Assembly (NCBI GenBank): GCA_035685445.1
Contig: DASSAK010000074.1
Coordinates: 9,193-73,192, forward strand
DNA: 64,000 nucleotides
Source: DRGT01 sp035685445
GTDB taxonomy: Archaea > Thermoproteota > Nitrososphaeria > Nitrososphaerales > Nitrosopumilaceae
Direction of reading: 5' to 3'
Below are positions 7,332 to 14,397 of the stretch, piece by piece. The notes beneath the pieces were generated by a model that had not been told where the DNA came from, did not search any database, and saw nothing but the letters and a program-made list of their open reading frames with translations. Both the position numbers and the translations under genes were made by a program. Positions within the stretch are counted from its first letter, which is position 1, and each line of letters begins with the position of its first letter.

Positions 7332-7778
7332 TTAACAACCAAATTTTGTTGCCCAAGACTCGGATGCAAATTCACTAGTGTTACAAAACCTTGTTAAAAT
7401 TTTTGCATGACCATTTTCCAATAATTCCTCGCTTAGATTTTTATCAGAACAAATAACATTTGCTAAAACTCGATTATATTTGTCATGAGGTTGTAAATCA
7501 TCCTGATCAATTAGTACACTAGAGCCTTTTGGACAAAGATTTGCAGTGAAATTTGTTGCCTCAAAGTATCCTGGCATATCACGTTCAGGGGTATCGGCTA
7601 AGGCCAATCTAATTTTACATCCTTCAACTTGAATTGTATCACCATCGAAAATGAATTCTACTGTTCCTCTATAGTATAATGAAGTGTCTCTGCAATCAAC
7701 TCGAGGAATAAATGCAGCTACTGCAATAATTAAAATAATTACTCCTCCTGCTATAGCATATCCAATTAATGCACCCAT
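7332..7778 (-). CDS. membrane-anchored thermonuclease-like (SNase) nuclease
   Basis: 148 residues. One N-terminal hydrophobic segment (about 4-24) would export or anchor the protein. The rest is a staphylococcal-nuclease domain: DGDTIQ (Asp45, Asp47), KIRLALADTPE (Arg57, Glu65) and DKYNRVLANV (Arg103), which cover the calcium-binding and catalytic residues of the family. It should cut DNA or RNA outside the cell in a Ca-dependent way. Four extra cysteines (C29, C54, C82, C110) and two near the end may form disulfides. It is transcribed alone on the minus strand. Confidence 0.9.
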   Translation of the reverse strand: MGALIGYAIAGGVIILIIAVAAFIPRVDCRDTSLYYRGTVEFIFDGDTIQVEGCKIRLALADTPERDMPGYFEATNFTANLCPKGSSVLIDQDDLQPHDKYNRVLANVICSDKNLSEELLENGHAKILTRFCNTSEFASESWATKFGC

Positions 7779-7871
7779 ACAATATCATGTTTTTAGTTAT
7801 TGAAAAACTAGCTAAATTGTTTTGAGTCTAGCTTACTAGTGAATATCAATCATTTTTTCGTAATAGGTTCC

Positions 7872-7952
7872 GTGATCAATCTCCTGTGATCACAGATTTA
7901 GGGCATTGGTGGATATTCGCACCACGGGTAAAGATTTTTTCTTTGCTCGTGG
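7872..7952. other. two adjacent inverted repeats (candidate structured RNA or operator)
   Basis: GTGATCA (7872-7878) and TGATCAC (7887-7893) form a perfect 7-bp stem around an 8-base loop; the same bases include the 12-bp palindrome CTGTGATCACAG (7884-7895). Further on, CCACGGGTAAAG (7922-7933) pairs with CTTTGCTCGTGG (7941-7952) over 12 positions with two G-U pairs and a T-rich 7-base loop. The region sits between the end of nreA and the start of the nuclease gene, both minus. The second hairpin could end nreA transcription. No known RNA family recognised. Confidence 0.4.
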
Positions 7953-7962
7953 GATTTATTTT

Positions 7963-9120
7963 CTAAAAAAATTCAGATATTGTTTTTTGTTTCATTAATT
8001 GAATTATAGAACCATGTTCTAGCCATTCTTTTCTTGAAATACTCATTGGTTTTGAAGCAGTGTCTAACGCATTTTCAAAGCTTGAAACAATTACTGGACG
8101 TTGCTTCATAGCTTCCCTTACTCCTTCCCTAATCTGCCATACTCCTACAGGAATTGCATATTCAGGACGAATCTCTCGCAGTACAAGCACTCCACTTTGA
8201 AGTTGATTTGTAACTAAGTGTTCAGCTACAGCTAACTTTGCTGAATAATACGCCCCTGCTATTTCAGGTGAATGATCAATGCCCCTTACATCTTCATGAT
8301 CAGAGCCAAAACCTAAGGCGCCATTTGAATACCAGGCTTCGATCATTTCATACAACCACCTATGTGGAAACAACACTACTGAAAACAAATTACCTAAGTG
8401 TTCATAATGATAAACTTCGTATCTATCAATTTCGGAAAAATCTAATACTTGCTGCACTAGATCATTTGAAATTATATCATCGGTAGCTGTGATTGACCAA
8501 CGCGTAGGAACTAATTTTCTTTTCTTCCCCATCATACCAATGCTAAAACATTTTTGAATTTGTGAAATTTCTATTCCAGAATTATATAATTTTAGTACAG
8601 CATCATTAGCTAACAAATCTCTATCATAGTAAACCTTTTCGATTTTTCTTTCAGATGGAGAGTTTGAAAACTTTGCAGATTTTATTTCACCGATTGGGCC
8701 AAAGGGTGCATTATATCCATCAAGTAATCCTACAGAACTTGTAACTTTAGTAAATTTTACATCAGAATCTGTTGCACGTTCTGACATTGCGAGTTCCTGT
8801 AAGCTTTCAATATATCTTCCACTTGGATCATCTACAGGAATTTTTTGAATTCCACGAACTAGATTCAACCTGTAATTTACAATTTCATCAAGTGATTTTC
8901 CGGTCCAACGTTCTGGCGCATCTAAAATTCCTGTATCACCATGAATTGGTGGCACCATTGGGCCAACATTCACTTTAGGATAATTATAAGTTCCAACAAA
9001 AACAGAAGGCGGGCTTGTTCCAGTTACATTGTCTGAAGAAAATAAATTCCCATATTTTGATAAATATTCATTCCATTTTGCTTCAATTGCTGTTCGAATA
9101 TCTCGTGAAGAGGAAGCCAC
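7963..9120 (-). CDS. nreA: NreA-type archaeal DNA repair protein
   Basis: 385 residues. The opening (KYGNLFSSDNVTGTSPPSVFVG), the YPKVNVGPMVPP block near residue 50 and the DAPERW motif are those of the archaeal Nre family, implicated in repair of DNA damage together with PCNA. The C-terminus, QKTISEFF, is a classic PCNA-interacting peptide. The usual N-terminal zinc ribbon of some Nre proteins is absent here. The ATG at 9120 gives the normal family length. Possible hairpin termination sits about 10 bp past the stop. It is transcribed divergently from the candidate RNA at 9180. Confidence 0.9.
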   Translation of the reverse strand: MASSSRDIRTAIEAKWNEYLSKYGNLFSSDNVTGTSPPSVFVGTYNYPKVNVGPMVPPIHGDTGILDAPERWTGKSLDEIVNYRLNLVRGIQKIPVDDPSGRYIESLQELAMSERATDSDVKFTKVTSSVGLLDGYNAPFGPIGEIKSAKFSNSPSERKIEKVYYDRDLLANDAVLKLYNSGIEISQIQKCFSIGMMGKKRKLVPTRWSITATDDIISNDLVQQVLDFSEIDRYEVYHYEHLGNLFSVVLFPHRWLYEMIEAWYSNGALGFGSDHEDVRGIDHSPEIAGAYYSAKLAVAEHLVTNQLQSGVLVLREIRPEYAIPVGVWQIREGVREAMKQRPVIVSSFENALDTASKPMSISRKEWLEHGSIIQLMKQKTISEFF

Positions 9121-9149
9121 TAGTAATTTTAGGCAAATTTTGTCGAATT

Positions 9150-9157
9150 AAATATAT
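9150..9157 (+). promoter_or_regulatory. TATA box for the candidate RNA at 9180
   Basis: AAATATAT (9150-9157) is the best TATA-like stretch of this intergenic region. Its centre is about 26 bp before position 9180, the first paired base of the long stem described next, which is the expected archaeal TATA-to-start distance. No start codon follows at that distance. Confidence 0.5.
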
Positions 9158-9179
9158 TGGATTAGCCATTGTGAACCTT

Positions 9180-9277
9180 TACTGTAAGGGGCAACATGCT
9201 AAAAATCCAGAACGATTAAACTCCCGTTCTAACGGCATTTGCCATTCTTCCCTTACAGTATTCTTACACACTTTTTT
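9180..9277 (+). ncRNA. candidate small structured RNA
   Basis: A nested fold is visible. Outer stem: TACTGTAAGGG (9180-9190) with CCCTTACAGTA (9250-9260), 11 perfect pairs. Next: GCAA and ATGC (9191-9194, 9196-9199; one bulged C) with GCAT and TTGC (9235-9242). Apical: AGAACG (9209-9214) with CGTTCT (9225-9230) around a 10-base loop. A TATA-like box lies 26 bp upstream of 9180 and a T6 run (9272-9277) follows, so promoter, fold and terminator are all in place. No protein-coding frame explains the region. It does not fit H/ACA spacing or a tRNA. The function is unknown; a leader of the BtuF-like gene at 9333 is the main alternative. Confidence 0.5.
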
Positions 9278-9332
9278 GTATCTAATTTTGAGAAAAAATG
9301 AGATTTAATACTAAATCCAACTCTTGTAATTT

Positions 9333-10253
9333 ATGGTTCAAAGAATTGTTTCATTTTTACCTAGTGCGACTGAATTAATCTACGAGCTTGGTTGCCAAGA
9401 CAAATTGTTTGGTGTGACACATGAATGTCTTTATCCAGAGGATGCAAAATCAAAACCCAAAGTTATCAATACAGTAATTGATGGAAACTCCATGTCAAGC
9501 CCCGAAATTGATAAAAAAACTTGTGAGTTAATGAAGCATGGAAAAGATATTTTCATTTTAGATGAGAATAATCTCAAAAAGGCATCACCAGATCTAATAG
9601 TTTGTCAAAATACTTGTGAGGTATGTGCAGCACATACAAATCAGATAGAGCAAGCATTTTTAATTTTAGAAAAAAAACCACAGATTCATTCTATTGATCC
9701 TCATAATCTAGAACAAATTCTTGAAAGCATAGTAACACTTTCAAAACTTGTTGGAAGAGAGAAAAAAGGCAAGCTATTACAAGAATCACTTAAAGAAAGA
9801 ATTGAATTTGTACGAAGTCATACATTTGATGCGCATCCTAAGGTTCTTGCACTAGAATGGATAAAGCCATTTTTTACATCTGGCCACTGGGTACCAGAAA
9901 TGATAGGGATAGCTGGTGGAATAAATCTTGTAAGTAAAGTTGGGGAGCATTCAAGACGAATGGAGATGGATGAAGTTACAAAAGCAGATCCAGACATTAT
10001 AATTTTGATGCCTTGTGGTTTTGACACTAATAGAACAATTTCAGAATACAAGTTACATCTTAAAGATGACAAGAGTTGGAACGAGTTGAAAGCAGTACAA
10101 AACAAAAATGTTTATGCAGTTGATGCAAACTCATATTTTTCAAAACCAAGCATTAGAACAATTACGGGTCTTGAGATTTTGGCTAAGATTCTTCATCCCG
10201 TAAAATTTGATCGAGTAAATACTCCAAAGAATTCTTTTAAAAAAATTAGATAA
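9333..10253 (+). CDS. BtuF-like periplasmic-binding-protein-fold protein (cobalamin/metal type), no signal peptide
   Basis: 306 residues. RIVSFLPSATELIYELGCQDKLFGVTHECLYP at the start is typical of helical-backbone metal-receptor proteins that bind vitamin B12 or iron complexes for ABC importers. CQNTCEVCAAH (residues about 91-101) carries the Cys-x2-Cys common in the cytosolic archaeal and cyanobacterial branch, and TGLEILAKILHP closes the C-terminal lobe. There is no signal peptide or lipobox, and no ABC permease or ATPase gene nearby, so it may act in the cytoplasm on a corrinoid rather than in transport. Structured repeats occur on both sides (9180-9277 and 10276-10323). Confidence 0.85.
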   Translation: MVQRIVSFLPSATELIYELGCQDKLFGVTHECLYPEDAKSKPKVINTVIDGNSMSSPEIDKKTCELMKHGKDIFILDENNLKKASPDLIVCQNTCEVCAAHTNQIEQAFLILEKKPQIHSIDPHNLEQILESIVTLSKLVGREKKGKLLQESLKERIEFVRSHTFDAHPKVLALEWIKPFFTSGHWVPEMIGIAGGINLVSKVGEHSRRMEMDEVTKADPDIIILMPCGFDTNRTISEYKLHLKDDKSWNELKAVQNKNVYAVDANSYFSKPSIRTITGLEILAKILHPVKFDRVNTPKNSFKKIR

Positions 10254-10275
10254 TTCCCAGAACTATCTTTCTTCA

Positions 10276-10323
10276 GATTCGTCCAATTCCTCAGTTTCTG
10301 AGGTGCTGCGATTTGGACGAATC
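10276..10323. other. nested long hairpin between convergent genes
   Basis: GATTCGTCCAA (10276-10286) pairs perfectly with TTGGACGAATC (10313-10323), 11 bp. Inside, CCTCAG (10289-10294) pairs with CTGAGG (10298-10303) around a TTT loop, leaving 2 unpaired bases on one side and 9 on the other. The hairpin is 22 bp after the stop of the BtuF-like gene and before the end of the convergent gene at 10475. It is not a simple T-tailed terminator, since no T-run follows. It may be an RNA element or a transcript-end structure. The rest of 10254-10474 shows no coding frame. Confidence 0.5.
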
Positions 10324-10474
10324 GGGACGTATATTATCGACAATGATAACAAGTGAAAAAGGACAGAAATAGATTTCAAGGTTACTAATCTTTGGTCTTT
10401 TTGTTCAATTTTTCTTAATTTATCAAGATCATGTAAAAGACAGGTGCTAAATTGAGTAACTTGGCAAAAATGAC

Positions 10475-10897
10475 TTAACCGAATTTTTTGATTTCCTGTA
10501 AAGCCTCATCAATTAAAGGAAGATCAAATTGAAGGTTTTTTGGTTCATCAAATAATTCTAGATATCTTTCATGCATTGTTTCGCCAATTTTTTCAATATC
10601 AACTTTGTAACAAGTTAAAGCTTTTTCAATTAATGGGACTTCAAATTCAACTTGATTCATCATTTTGGGATCACTTTTTCCTGCATTGATTATTTTAATC
10701 ACAACATCAACTTTTTGTGCAGTTTTTTTACCTTCTTCAGCTACAAGCATCCTCAGATTCATTGCAGATTCTTGCAACTGTGGGTCATTTCCAACAGTTG
10801 AAACTCGTTTTCTATAATGATTGAGTGCTTTGAGGACAATAGCATGCCCTCTACCTCTAAGATAAATTCCTCCAAGCCAACTTTTTCCTGACATCAA
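10475..10897 (-). CDS. hypothetical helical protein
   Basis: 140 residues beginning MMSGKSWLGGIYLRGRGHAIV. It is predicted largely alpha-helical and soluble, with two similar-looking segments (EVPLIEKALTCYKVDIEKIG and DLPLIDEALQEIKKFG), suggesting an internal helical repeat. No family recognised. Two ATG codons start it; both give similar products. It lies downstream of the DsbA pair (36 bp gap) on the same strand and could be cotranscribed. Confidence 0.65.
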   Translation of the reverse strand: MMSGKSWLGGIYLRGRGHAIVLKALNHYRKRVSTVGNDPQLQESAMNLRMLVAEEGKKTAQKVDVVIKIINAGKSDPKMMNQVEFEVPLIEKALTCYKVDIEKIGETMHERYLELFDEPKNLQFDLPLIDEALQEIKKFG

Positions 10898-10932
10898 ATT
10901 ACATAAAATGAACTAGAATTTAAAAGGAAAAA

Positions 10933-11412
10933 TTATGACTTGTTGAGCTGGCATTCGATTTTCAACGATCGAGTTGTGGTATAATATACAAAAACCAACA
11001 AAGCTATAGCGCCTATTCTAAGGGGAATTTCATAGTTTGTTAGGAATGAAGTTGTTACCGCGCCAACTGTTCCAAAAGTTGAGATTACTGCAAAACCTAT
11101 TGGTCCACAACTACAAACTCCTGCAGCAGCACCAATAATACTTCCAAAAATACTACCACTCATTTTTCTTTTAGATGCACGCATGATGTGGATTCTGTAA
11201 ATGTTCATTGGAACCACTAATCCGGATAATGCAGAAACGATAACGATCAATGCTAGTCCAAATTCACTTCCCTGAGGAAGATGAGCAACAACATATGGTT
11301 CCAGAAAAATGTATTCAGAAATTATTGATAATGGAATAAGCAATCCAACAAAAATTGCAACAGCTAAAACAATGTACAACTTGTTTGAGAAAACCAGCTT
11401 GATTATTTCCAT
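10933..11412 (-). CDS. multi-pass membrane protein with Cys-Ser-Cys motif, partner of DsbA-like protein
   Basis: 159 residues with four hydrophobic segments: about 12-33, 51-70, 85-115 (a long one) and 130-146. The third contains GAAAGVCSCGPIGFAVIS, with Cys100 and Cys102 in a C-S-C-G arrangement inside a small-residue helix. Its start lies directly after the stop of the DsbA-like gene, with no gap, so the two are cotranscribed. I infer a redox link between the two, for example re-oxidising or reducing the DsbA-like CEMC site. It lacks the sequence of DsbB, VKOR or CcdA as I know them. Similarity to permease-like thioredoxin partners is possible. Confidence 0.7.
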   Translation of the reverse strand: MEIIKLVFSNKLYIVLAVAIFVGLLIPLSIISEYIFLEPYVVAHLPQGSEFGLALIVIVSALSGLVVPMNIYRIHIMRASKRKMSGSIFGSIIGAAAGVCSCGPIGFAVISTFGTVGAVTTSFLTNYEIPLRIGAIALLVFVYYTTTRSLKIECQLNKS

Positions 11413-12078
11413 TTAAATCATAGAGTCGATTACTTTCTTAAAAACAGAGTATGGTTGAGCACCTGTAATTTTTTGTTGATTTCCTTCAGAGTCAATTATG
11501 AAGAAAGTTGGAGTAGCGCTTGCGCCTTGTTTTCTAGCTTCATCAATATTATAGGAAACCCGCTTTGAATATTTTCCAGAATCCAAACAGCTCTCGAATA
11601 ATTCCATATCTAAGCCCAAACTAAAAGCAAATGCCTTTAGCCTCTCAGAATTTGCCCAACCATTGTCAATGTGCTCTTGTGAATTGTATAAAATATTGTG
11701 ATAATCCCAGTATTTTCCTTGATCCTCAGCGCAATACGTTGCTTGAGCTGCTTTTGGTGAATCTCTACCTAAAAATGCCAAATCCACAAAGACAAGATTG
11801 GCTTTTCCATTATCAATAAAATCTTGAACTATTGAGGGTTTTGTTTCATGAAACCATCTGTAACACATTTCACACTGATAATCACCGAATTCTACAATAG
11901 TAATTGGTGAATCAGGATTTCCTAAGATTGGTGATCCCATTGCTGTTGAAATGCCCCCATGCATTCTTTGCATATCTAGATTAACAGTTTCTGAACCAAA
12001 TTGAGATGCAGATATGGTAATTATACCAATTACAACCGCAGCAACAATACTACCGATAATGACACCTTTCTTTACCAT
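11413..12078 (-). CDS. DsbA-family thiol oxidoreductase, membrane-anchored
   Basis: 221 residues. An uncleaved-type hydrophobic N-terminus (residues about 5-24) precedes a thioredoxin fold with a DsbA-like helical insert. VEFGDYQCEMCYRWF holds the active-site pair Cys69-Glu-Met-Cys72; the cis-Pro block is SATPTFFIIDSEG. The domain should form or shuffle disulfides on the outside of the membrane. Two further cysteines (TYCAED, ESCLDS) may form a structural bond. It is the first gene of a pair with the C-S-C membrane protein. The family is expanded in ammonia-oxidizing archaea (general knowledge). Confidence 0.93.
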   Translation of the reverse strand: MVKKGVIIGSIVAAVVIGIITISASQFGSETVNLDMQRMHGGISTAMGSPILGNPDSPITIVEFGDYQCEMCYRWFHETKPSIVQDFIDNGKANLVFVDLAFLGRDSPKAAQATYCAEDQGKYWDYHNILYNSQEHIDNGWANSERLKAFAFSLGLDMELFESCLDSGKYSKRVSYNIDEARKQGASATPTFFIIDSEGNQQKITGAQPYSVFKKVIDSMI

Positions 12079-12128
12079 CTAAGTTCAAAATTTTCTCGAT
12101 AATTTAAAAGATTTCTTCCAAATTGTTT

Positions 12129-12302
12129 CTACTTTCTTCTAAATAACTTGGTAATTTTATCTACTACCACATCTAAGGGACAAGATTCACATGAGGTAGA
12201 TGAGTGGTTTTCAAAATGCTTTTCAAATTTTTCTCTAGATTCAAAAACGGCATCGCATTTTTCACAATAAATTTTGCTTATGTTATTTTTTGAATCATCC
12301 AT
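12129..12302 (-). CDS. C2H2-like zinc-finger microprotein
   Basis: Fifty-seven residues when started at ATG 12302 (MDDSKNNISKIYCEKCDAVF). YCEKC...F...HFENH is a C2H2 finger, followed by CESCPLD, another Cys pair, and a basic tail (KLFRRK). An in-frame ATG at 12335 is less likely because it lies within the TATA element at 12326-12333; the TATA centre is 27 bp from 12302, fitting a leaderless transcript. Probably DNA- or RNA-binding. Target unknown. Confidence 0.75.
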   Translation of the reverse strand: MDDSKNNISKIYCEKCDAVFESREKFEKHFENHSSTSCESCPLDVVVDKITKLFRRK

Positions 12303-12325
12303 ATCACTAGTTTGCAACTCAGAGC

Positions 12326-12333
12326 TTATAAAC
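12326..12333. promoter_or_regulatory. shared bidirectional TATA element
   Basis: CTTATAAAC around 12325-12333 contains TTATAA, which reads as TATA on both strands. Its centre is about 25 bp before GTG 12354 on the plus strand and about 27 bp before ATG 12302 on the minus strand. One box thus sits at the right distance for two leaderless, divergent genes. Confidence 0.5.
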
Positions 12334-12353
12334 ATCTTGCCAGAAGTTTAATA

Positions 12354-12653
12354 GTGTACAATCGATTTTTTGACAAACTGGTTACTGGATTTTTTATTAT
12401 GGTTTTTGGGATATTGTGGTTTTTTAGTACAAGGTATTATGAAAAGCCAAAAAAATATTCATTAATAGTCTACGATGTTTTTGGAAATCAAAATATACTT
12501 GATGGGTTAAGAACAGAATTCCAAACAAAACAAGTTGCAACCAGTTTTCAAAAATATTATCAAAAAATGTTTCCACAATACGGTTTTTCCATATCAACAG
12601 AACTTCCATGTAATGGAAAAAGAAGAGTTTTTAGTATCTTAAATCACATATAG
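12354..12653 (+). CDS. small membrane protein
   Basis: Ninety-nine residues from GTG (VYNRFFDKLVTGFFIMVFGILWFFS...). One hydrophobic segment near residues 8-27, then a soluble domain with alternating strand-like segments (KKYSLIVYDVFGNQNILDGL) and a helix (RTEFQTKQVATSFQKYYQKMF). A longer in-frame start exists further upstream, but the TATA element 25 bp before 12354 argues against it. No family recognised. Its end overlaps the convergent zinc-finger gene by 10 bp. Confidence 0.6.
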   Translation: MYNRFFDKLVTGFFIMVFGILWFFSTRYYEKPKKYSLIVYDVFGNQNILDGLRTEFQTKQVATSFQKYYQKMFPQYGFSISTELPCNGKRRVFSILNHI

Positions 12654-13012
12654 TGAATTTTTTGATGATTGTTATGTTCTACTTCATATTGAGTTACAAA
12701 TCCACAATGGGCACACGAATACATCTTTGCAACAGGTTTTGTCTCTCTCTCAATTGTTTTACCAGTCACGGATTTTATTAATATGAGATTAGAACTTGAT
12801 ATCACTGCAAAGTTTCTAGATTCTCCAATTGAGTCTAAAAATTCCTTGATTGCTACAATTACCTCATTTTTATCAACAGCATTCTGATCTTCAATTGGGG
12901 ATAAAGTAAATTCATGAATTTTTAATGTGGGAACGGCAGCTACTTGGTCTGAGACATAAATGAGTAATTCATGTTTTATGGGTTCGATCTCACTACAATC
13001 AATTGTCAGCAT
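12644..13012 (-). CDS. hypothetical protein with C-terminal C2H2 finger
   Basis: 122 residues. The first 90 look like an alpha/beta domain (MLTIDCSEIEPIKHELLIYV ... NFAVISSSNLILIKSVTGK). The end, YSCAHCGFVTQYEVEHNNHQ, then KIH, is a C-x2-C...H-x4-H zinc finger of the kind common in thaumarchaeal small proteins. A 12-bp palindrome (ATACTATAGTAT, 13011-13022) overlaps the start codon. Function unknown. Confidence 0.7.
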   Translation of the reverse strand: MLTIDCSEIEPIKHELLIYVSDQVAAVPTLKIHEFTLSPIEDQNAVDKNEVIVAIKEFLDSIGESRNFAVISSSNLILIKSVTGKTIERETKPVAKMYSCAHCGFVTQYEVEHNNHQKIHYM

Positions 13013-13022
13013 ACTATAGTAT
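13011..13022. promoter_or_regulatory. perfect palindrome at a start codon
   Basis: ATACTATAGTAT is its own reverse complement. It begins one base inside the start codon of the zinc-finger gene (13012, minus) and extends upstream. A protein binding there would block transcription start if the mRNA is leaderless. The element may also be part of a weak TATA. Inference from position only. Confidence 0.3.
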
Positions 13023-13099
13023 CAAAATTTCAATATTTTAGTTTAACAGAGAGAAGATTTTATGACGGAATTATTCACATACCTTTGCATAATTTAGGT

Positions 13100-13486
13100 A
13101 TGAAGGATTCAGAAACATTTGGAGTTGAAAAGGGCTCTGGAAGCCAAGTTGTCTCATGGTTAAATGAGCAAGCAAAAAAATCGAAATCAAAATTTGAAGC
13201 AAGACTCTATGGTTATAATATTTCAACAAAAAATTTTGGCGAATTTGAAATGTTTTCATGGATAGGAGATGTTCAAATTGCAAGAAAACTTGTTGTTAAA
13301 GCAAGTAAACGTTTCAAAGTAAAAGTAATTGAAGGAGGTTACAAGCCTAAAGAAAGAACATTTACATTAAAACAATCAGATTATGCAATGGTTAGAAAAG
13401 GAGATAAGGTTATTGGGCATCTAGAGTTTGAAACGTCCAGACTAGGCTTTAAAAAATGGAAGTTAAAAGATGAAGAAAGAAGATAA
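13100..13486 (+). CDS. hypothetical protein
   Basis: 128 residues from ATG 13100 (MKDSETFGVEKGSGSQVVSW). Upstream in-frame starts are rejected because they run into the divergent gene and its start palindrome. The protein is basic, Lys-rich and mainly beta/alpha (ARLYGYNISTKNFGEFEMFS, DVQIARKLVVKASKRFKVKV). It ends KWKLKDEERR and overlaps the dehydrogenase start by 17 bp, so the two probably form an operon. No family recognised. Confidence 0.6.
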   Translation: MKDSETFGVEKGSGSQVVSWLNEQAKKSKSKFEARLYGYNISTKNFGEFEMFSWIGDVQIARKLVVKASKRFKVKVIEGGYKPKERTFTLKQSDYAMVRKGDKVIGHLEFETSRLGFKKWKLKDEERR

Positions 13487-14369
13487 AATTGGATTAGTTG
13501 GGTCAGGCATGCTTGGAAATGCAGCAGGATTACATTTGCTTGAATCTGGATTCTCATTAACAGTGTACAACAGGACTAGAGAAAAAACTGCAGAGTTACA
13601 AAAAAATGGCGCAACAGTTGTTGATAGTCCCAAAAGGGTTGCAGAGTTATCAGATTTTGTCATTACCTGTGTTAAAGATGCTAATGCTTTAAGACAAGTT
13701 TCCTTTGAAAATAATGGCATCGTTAAAAGAAAACACAATGACCTAACGGTGGCAGATATGAGCACTATCAACCCAATTGAATCAAGAAAAATTGCAAGTA
13801 AATTCAAAGAGAACGACATAATTATGCTTGATTCCCCCGTTATGGGCGGCCCAAACGTAGCAATTAATGGAAAACTAGTAGTAATGGTATCAGGTGACGA
13901 ACGCGCATTTAACAAATTCAAAAATGTTTTTGAGGCAATTGGAAATCAAGTTTTTTTCCTAGGAAAAAATGGAATCGCACATTCTGTAAAACTTGCAATG
14001 AATCTTCAAATTGCAATGCTAGCTCTTGCACTCTCTGAAGGAATAACTTTAGCTAGAGCAACAGCCGTGCAACCAGATGTATTTTTGAAAATTCTCAATT
14101 CAACTTATTTTAAAACAGGGATGAGTGAAAACAAGGCCTTCAAAATGATAAAAGATGAATTCAAACCAACCTTTACTCTAAATAATTTAAAAAAAGATCT
14201 CAGTACAATTAACGAAACGGCTAAGTCTTTTGGAGTTAAACTTCCAATGAGCACAATGGCAGAAGAAATCTACAAAAAAGCTATTGAAAATGGATTTGGC
14301 GATCTAGATTATACTGGTATTTTGGCTTACCTAAAACAAGCTACAAAAGTAGCAAATTTACAAAATTAA
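13470..14369 (+). CDS. NAD(P)-dependent beta-hydroxyacid dehydrogenase (3-hydroxyisobutyrate dehydrogenase family)
   Basis: 299 residues. IGLVGSGMLGNAAGLHLLE is the Rossmann GxGxxG, VYNRTREKT the cofactor-specificity loop (Arg suggests NADP), then MLDSPVMGGPNVAINGKLVVMVSGD is the substrate-binding block and KLAMNLQIAMLALALSEG carries the catalytic Lys of the all-helical domain. Members oxidise beta-hydroxyacids or reduce succinic or glyoxylic semialdehyde. The true substrate is not shown by sequence. A short-chain dehydrogenase follows 16-28 bp later, so the pair may share a transcript. Confidence 0.9.
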   Translation: MKKEDKIGLVGSGMLGNAAGLHLLESGFSLTVYNRTREKTAELQKNGATVVDSPKRVAELSDFVITCVKDANALRQVSFENNGIVKRKHNDLTVADMSTINPIESRKIASKFKENDIIMLDSPVMGGPNVAINGKLVVMVSGDERAFNKFKNVFEAIGNQVFFLGKNGIAHSVKLAMNLQIAMLALALSEGITLARATAVQPDVFLKILNSTYFKTGMSENKAFKMIKDEFKPTFTLNNLKKDLSTINETAKSFGVKLPMSTMAEEIYKKAIENGFGDLDYTGILAYLKQATKVANLQN

Positions 14370-14397
14370 TTTAAGACAAGAAGTTATGCATAAAATC

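Noticed and set aside
9180..9260. H/ACA guide RNA for the nested hairpin
   Set aside because: The ACA triplet lies about 23 bases after the upper stem, outside the 14-16 expected, and no two-sided pocket is formed.
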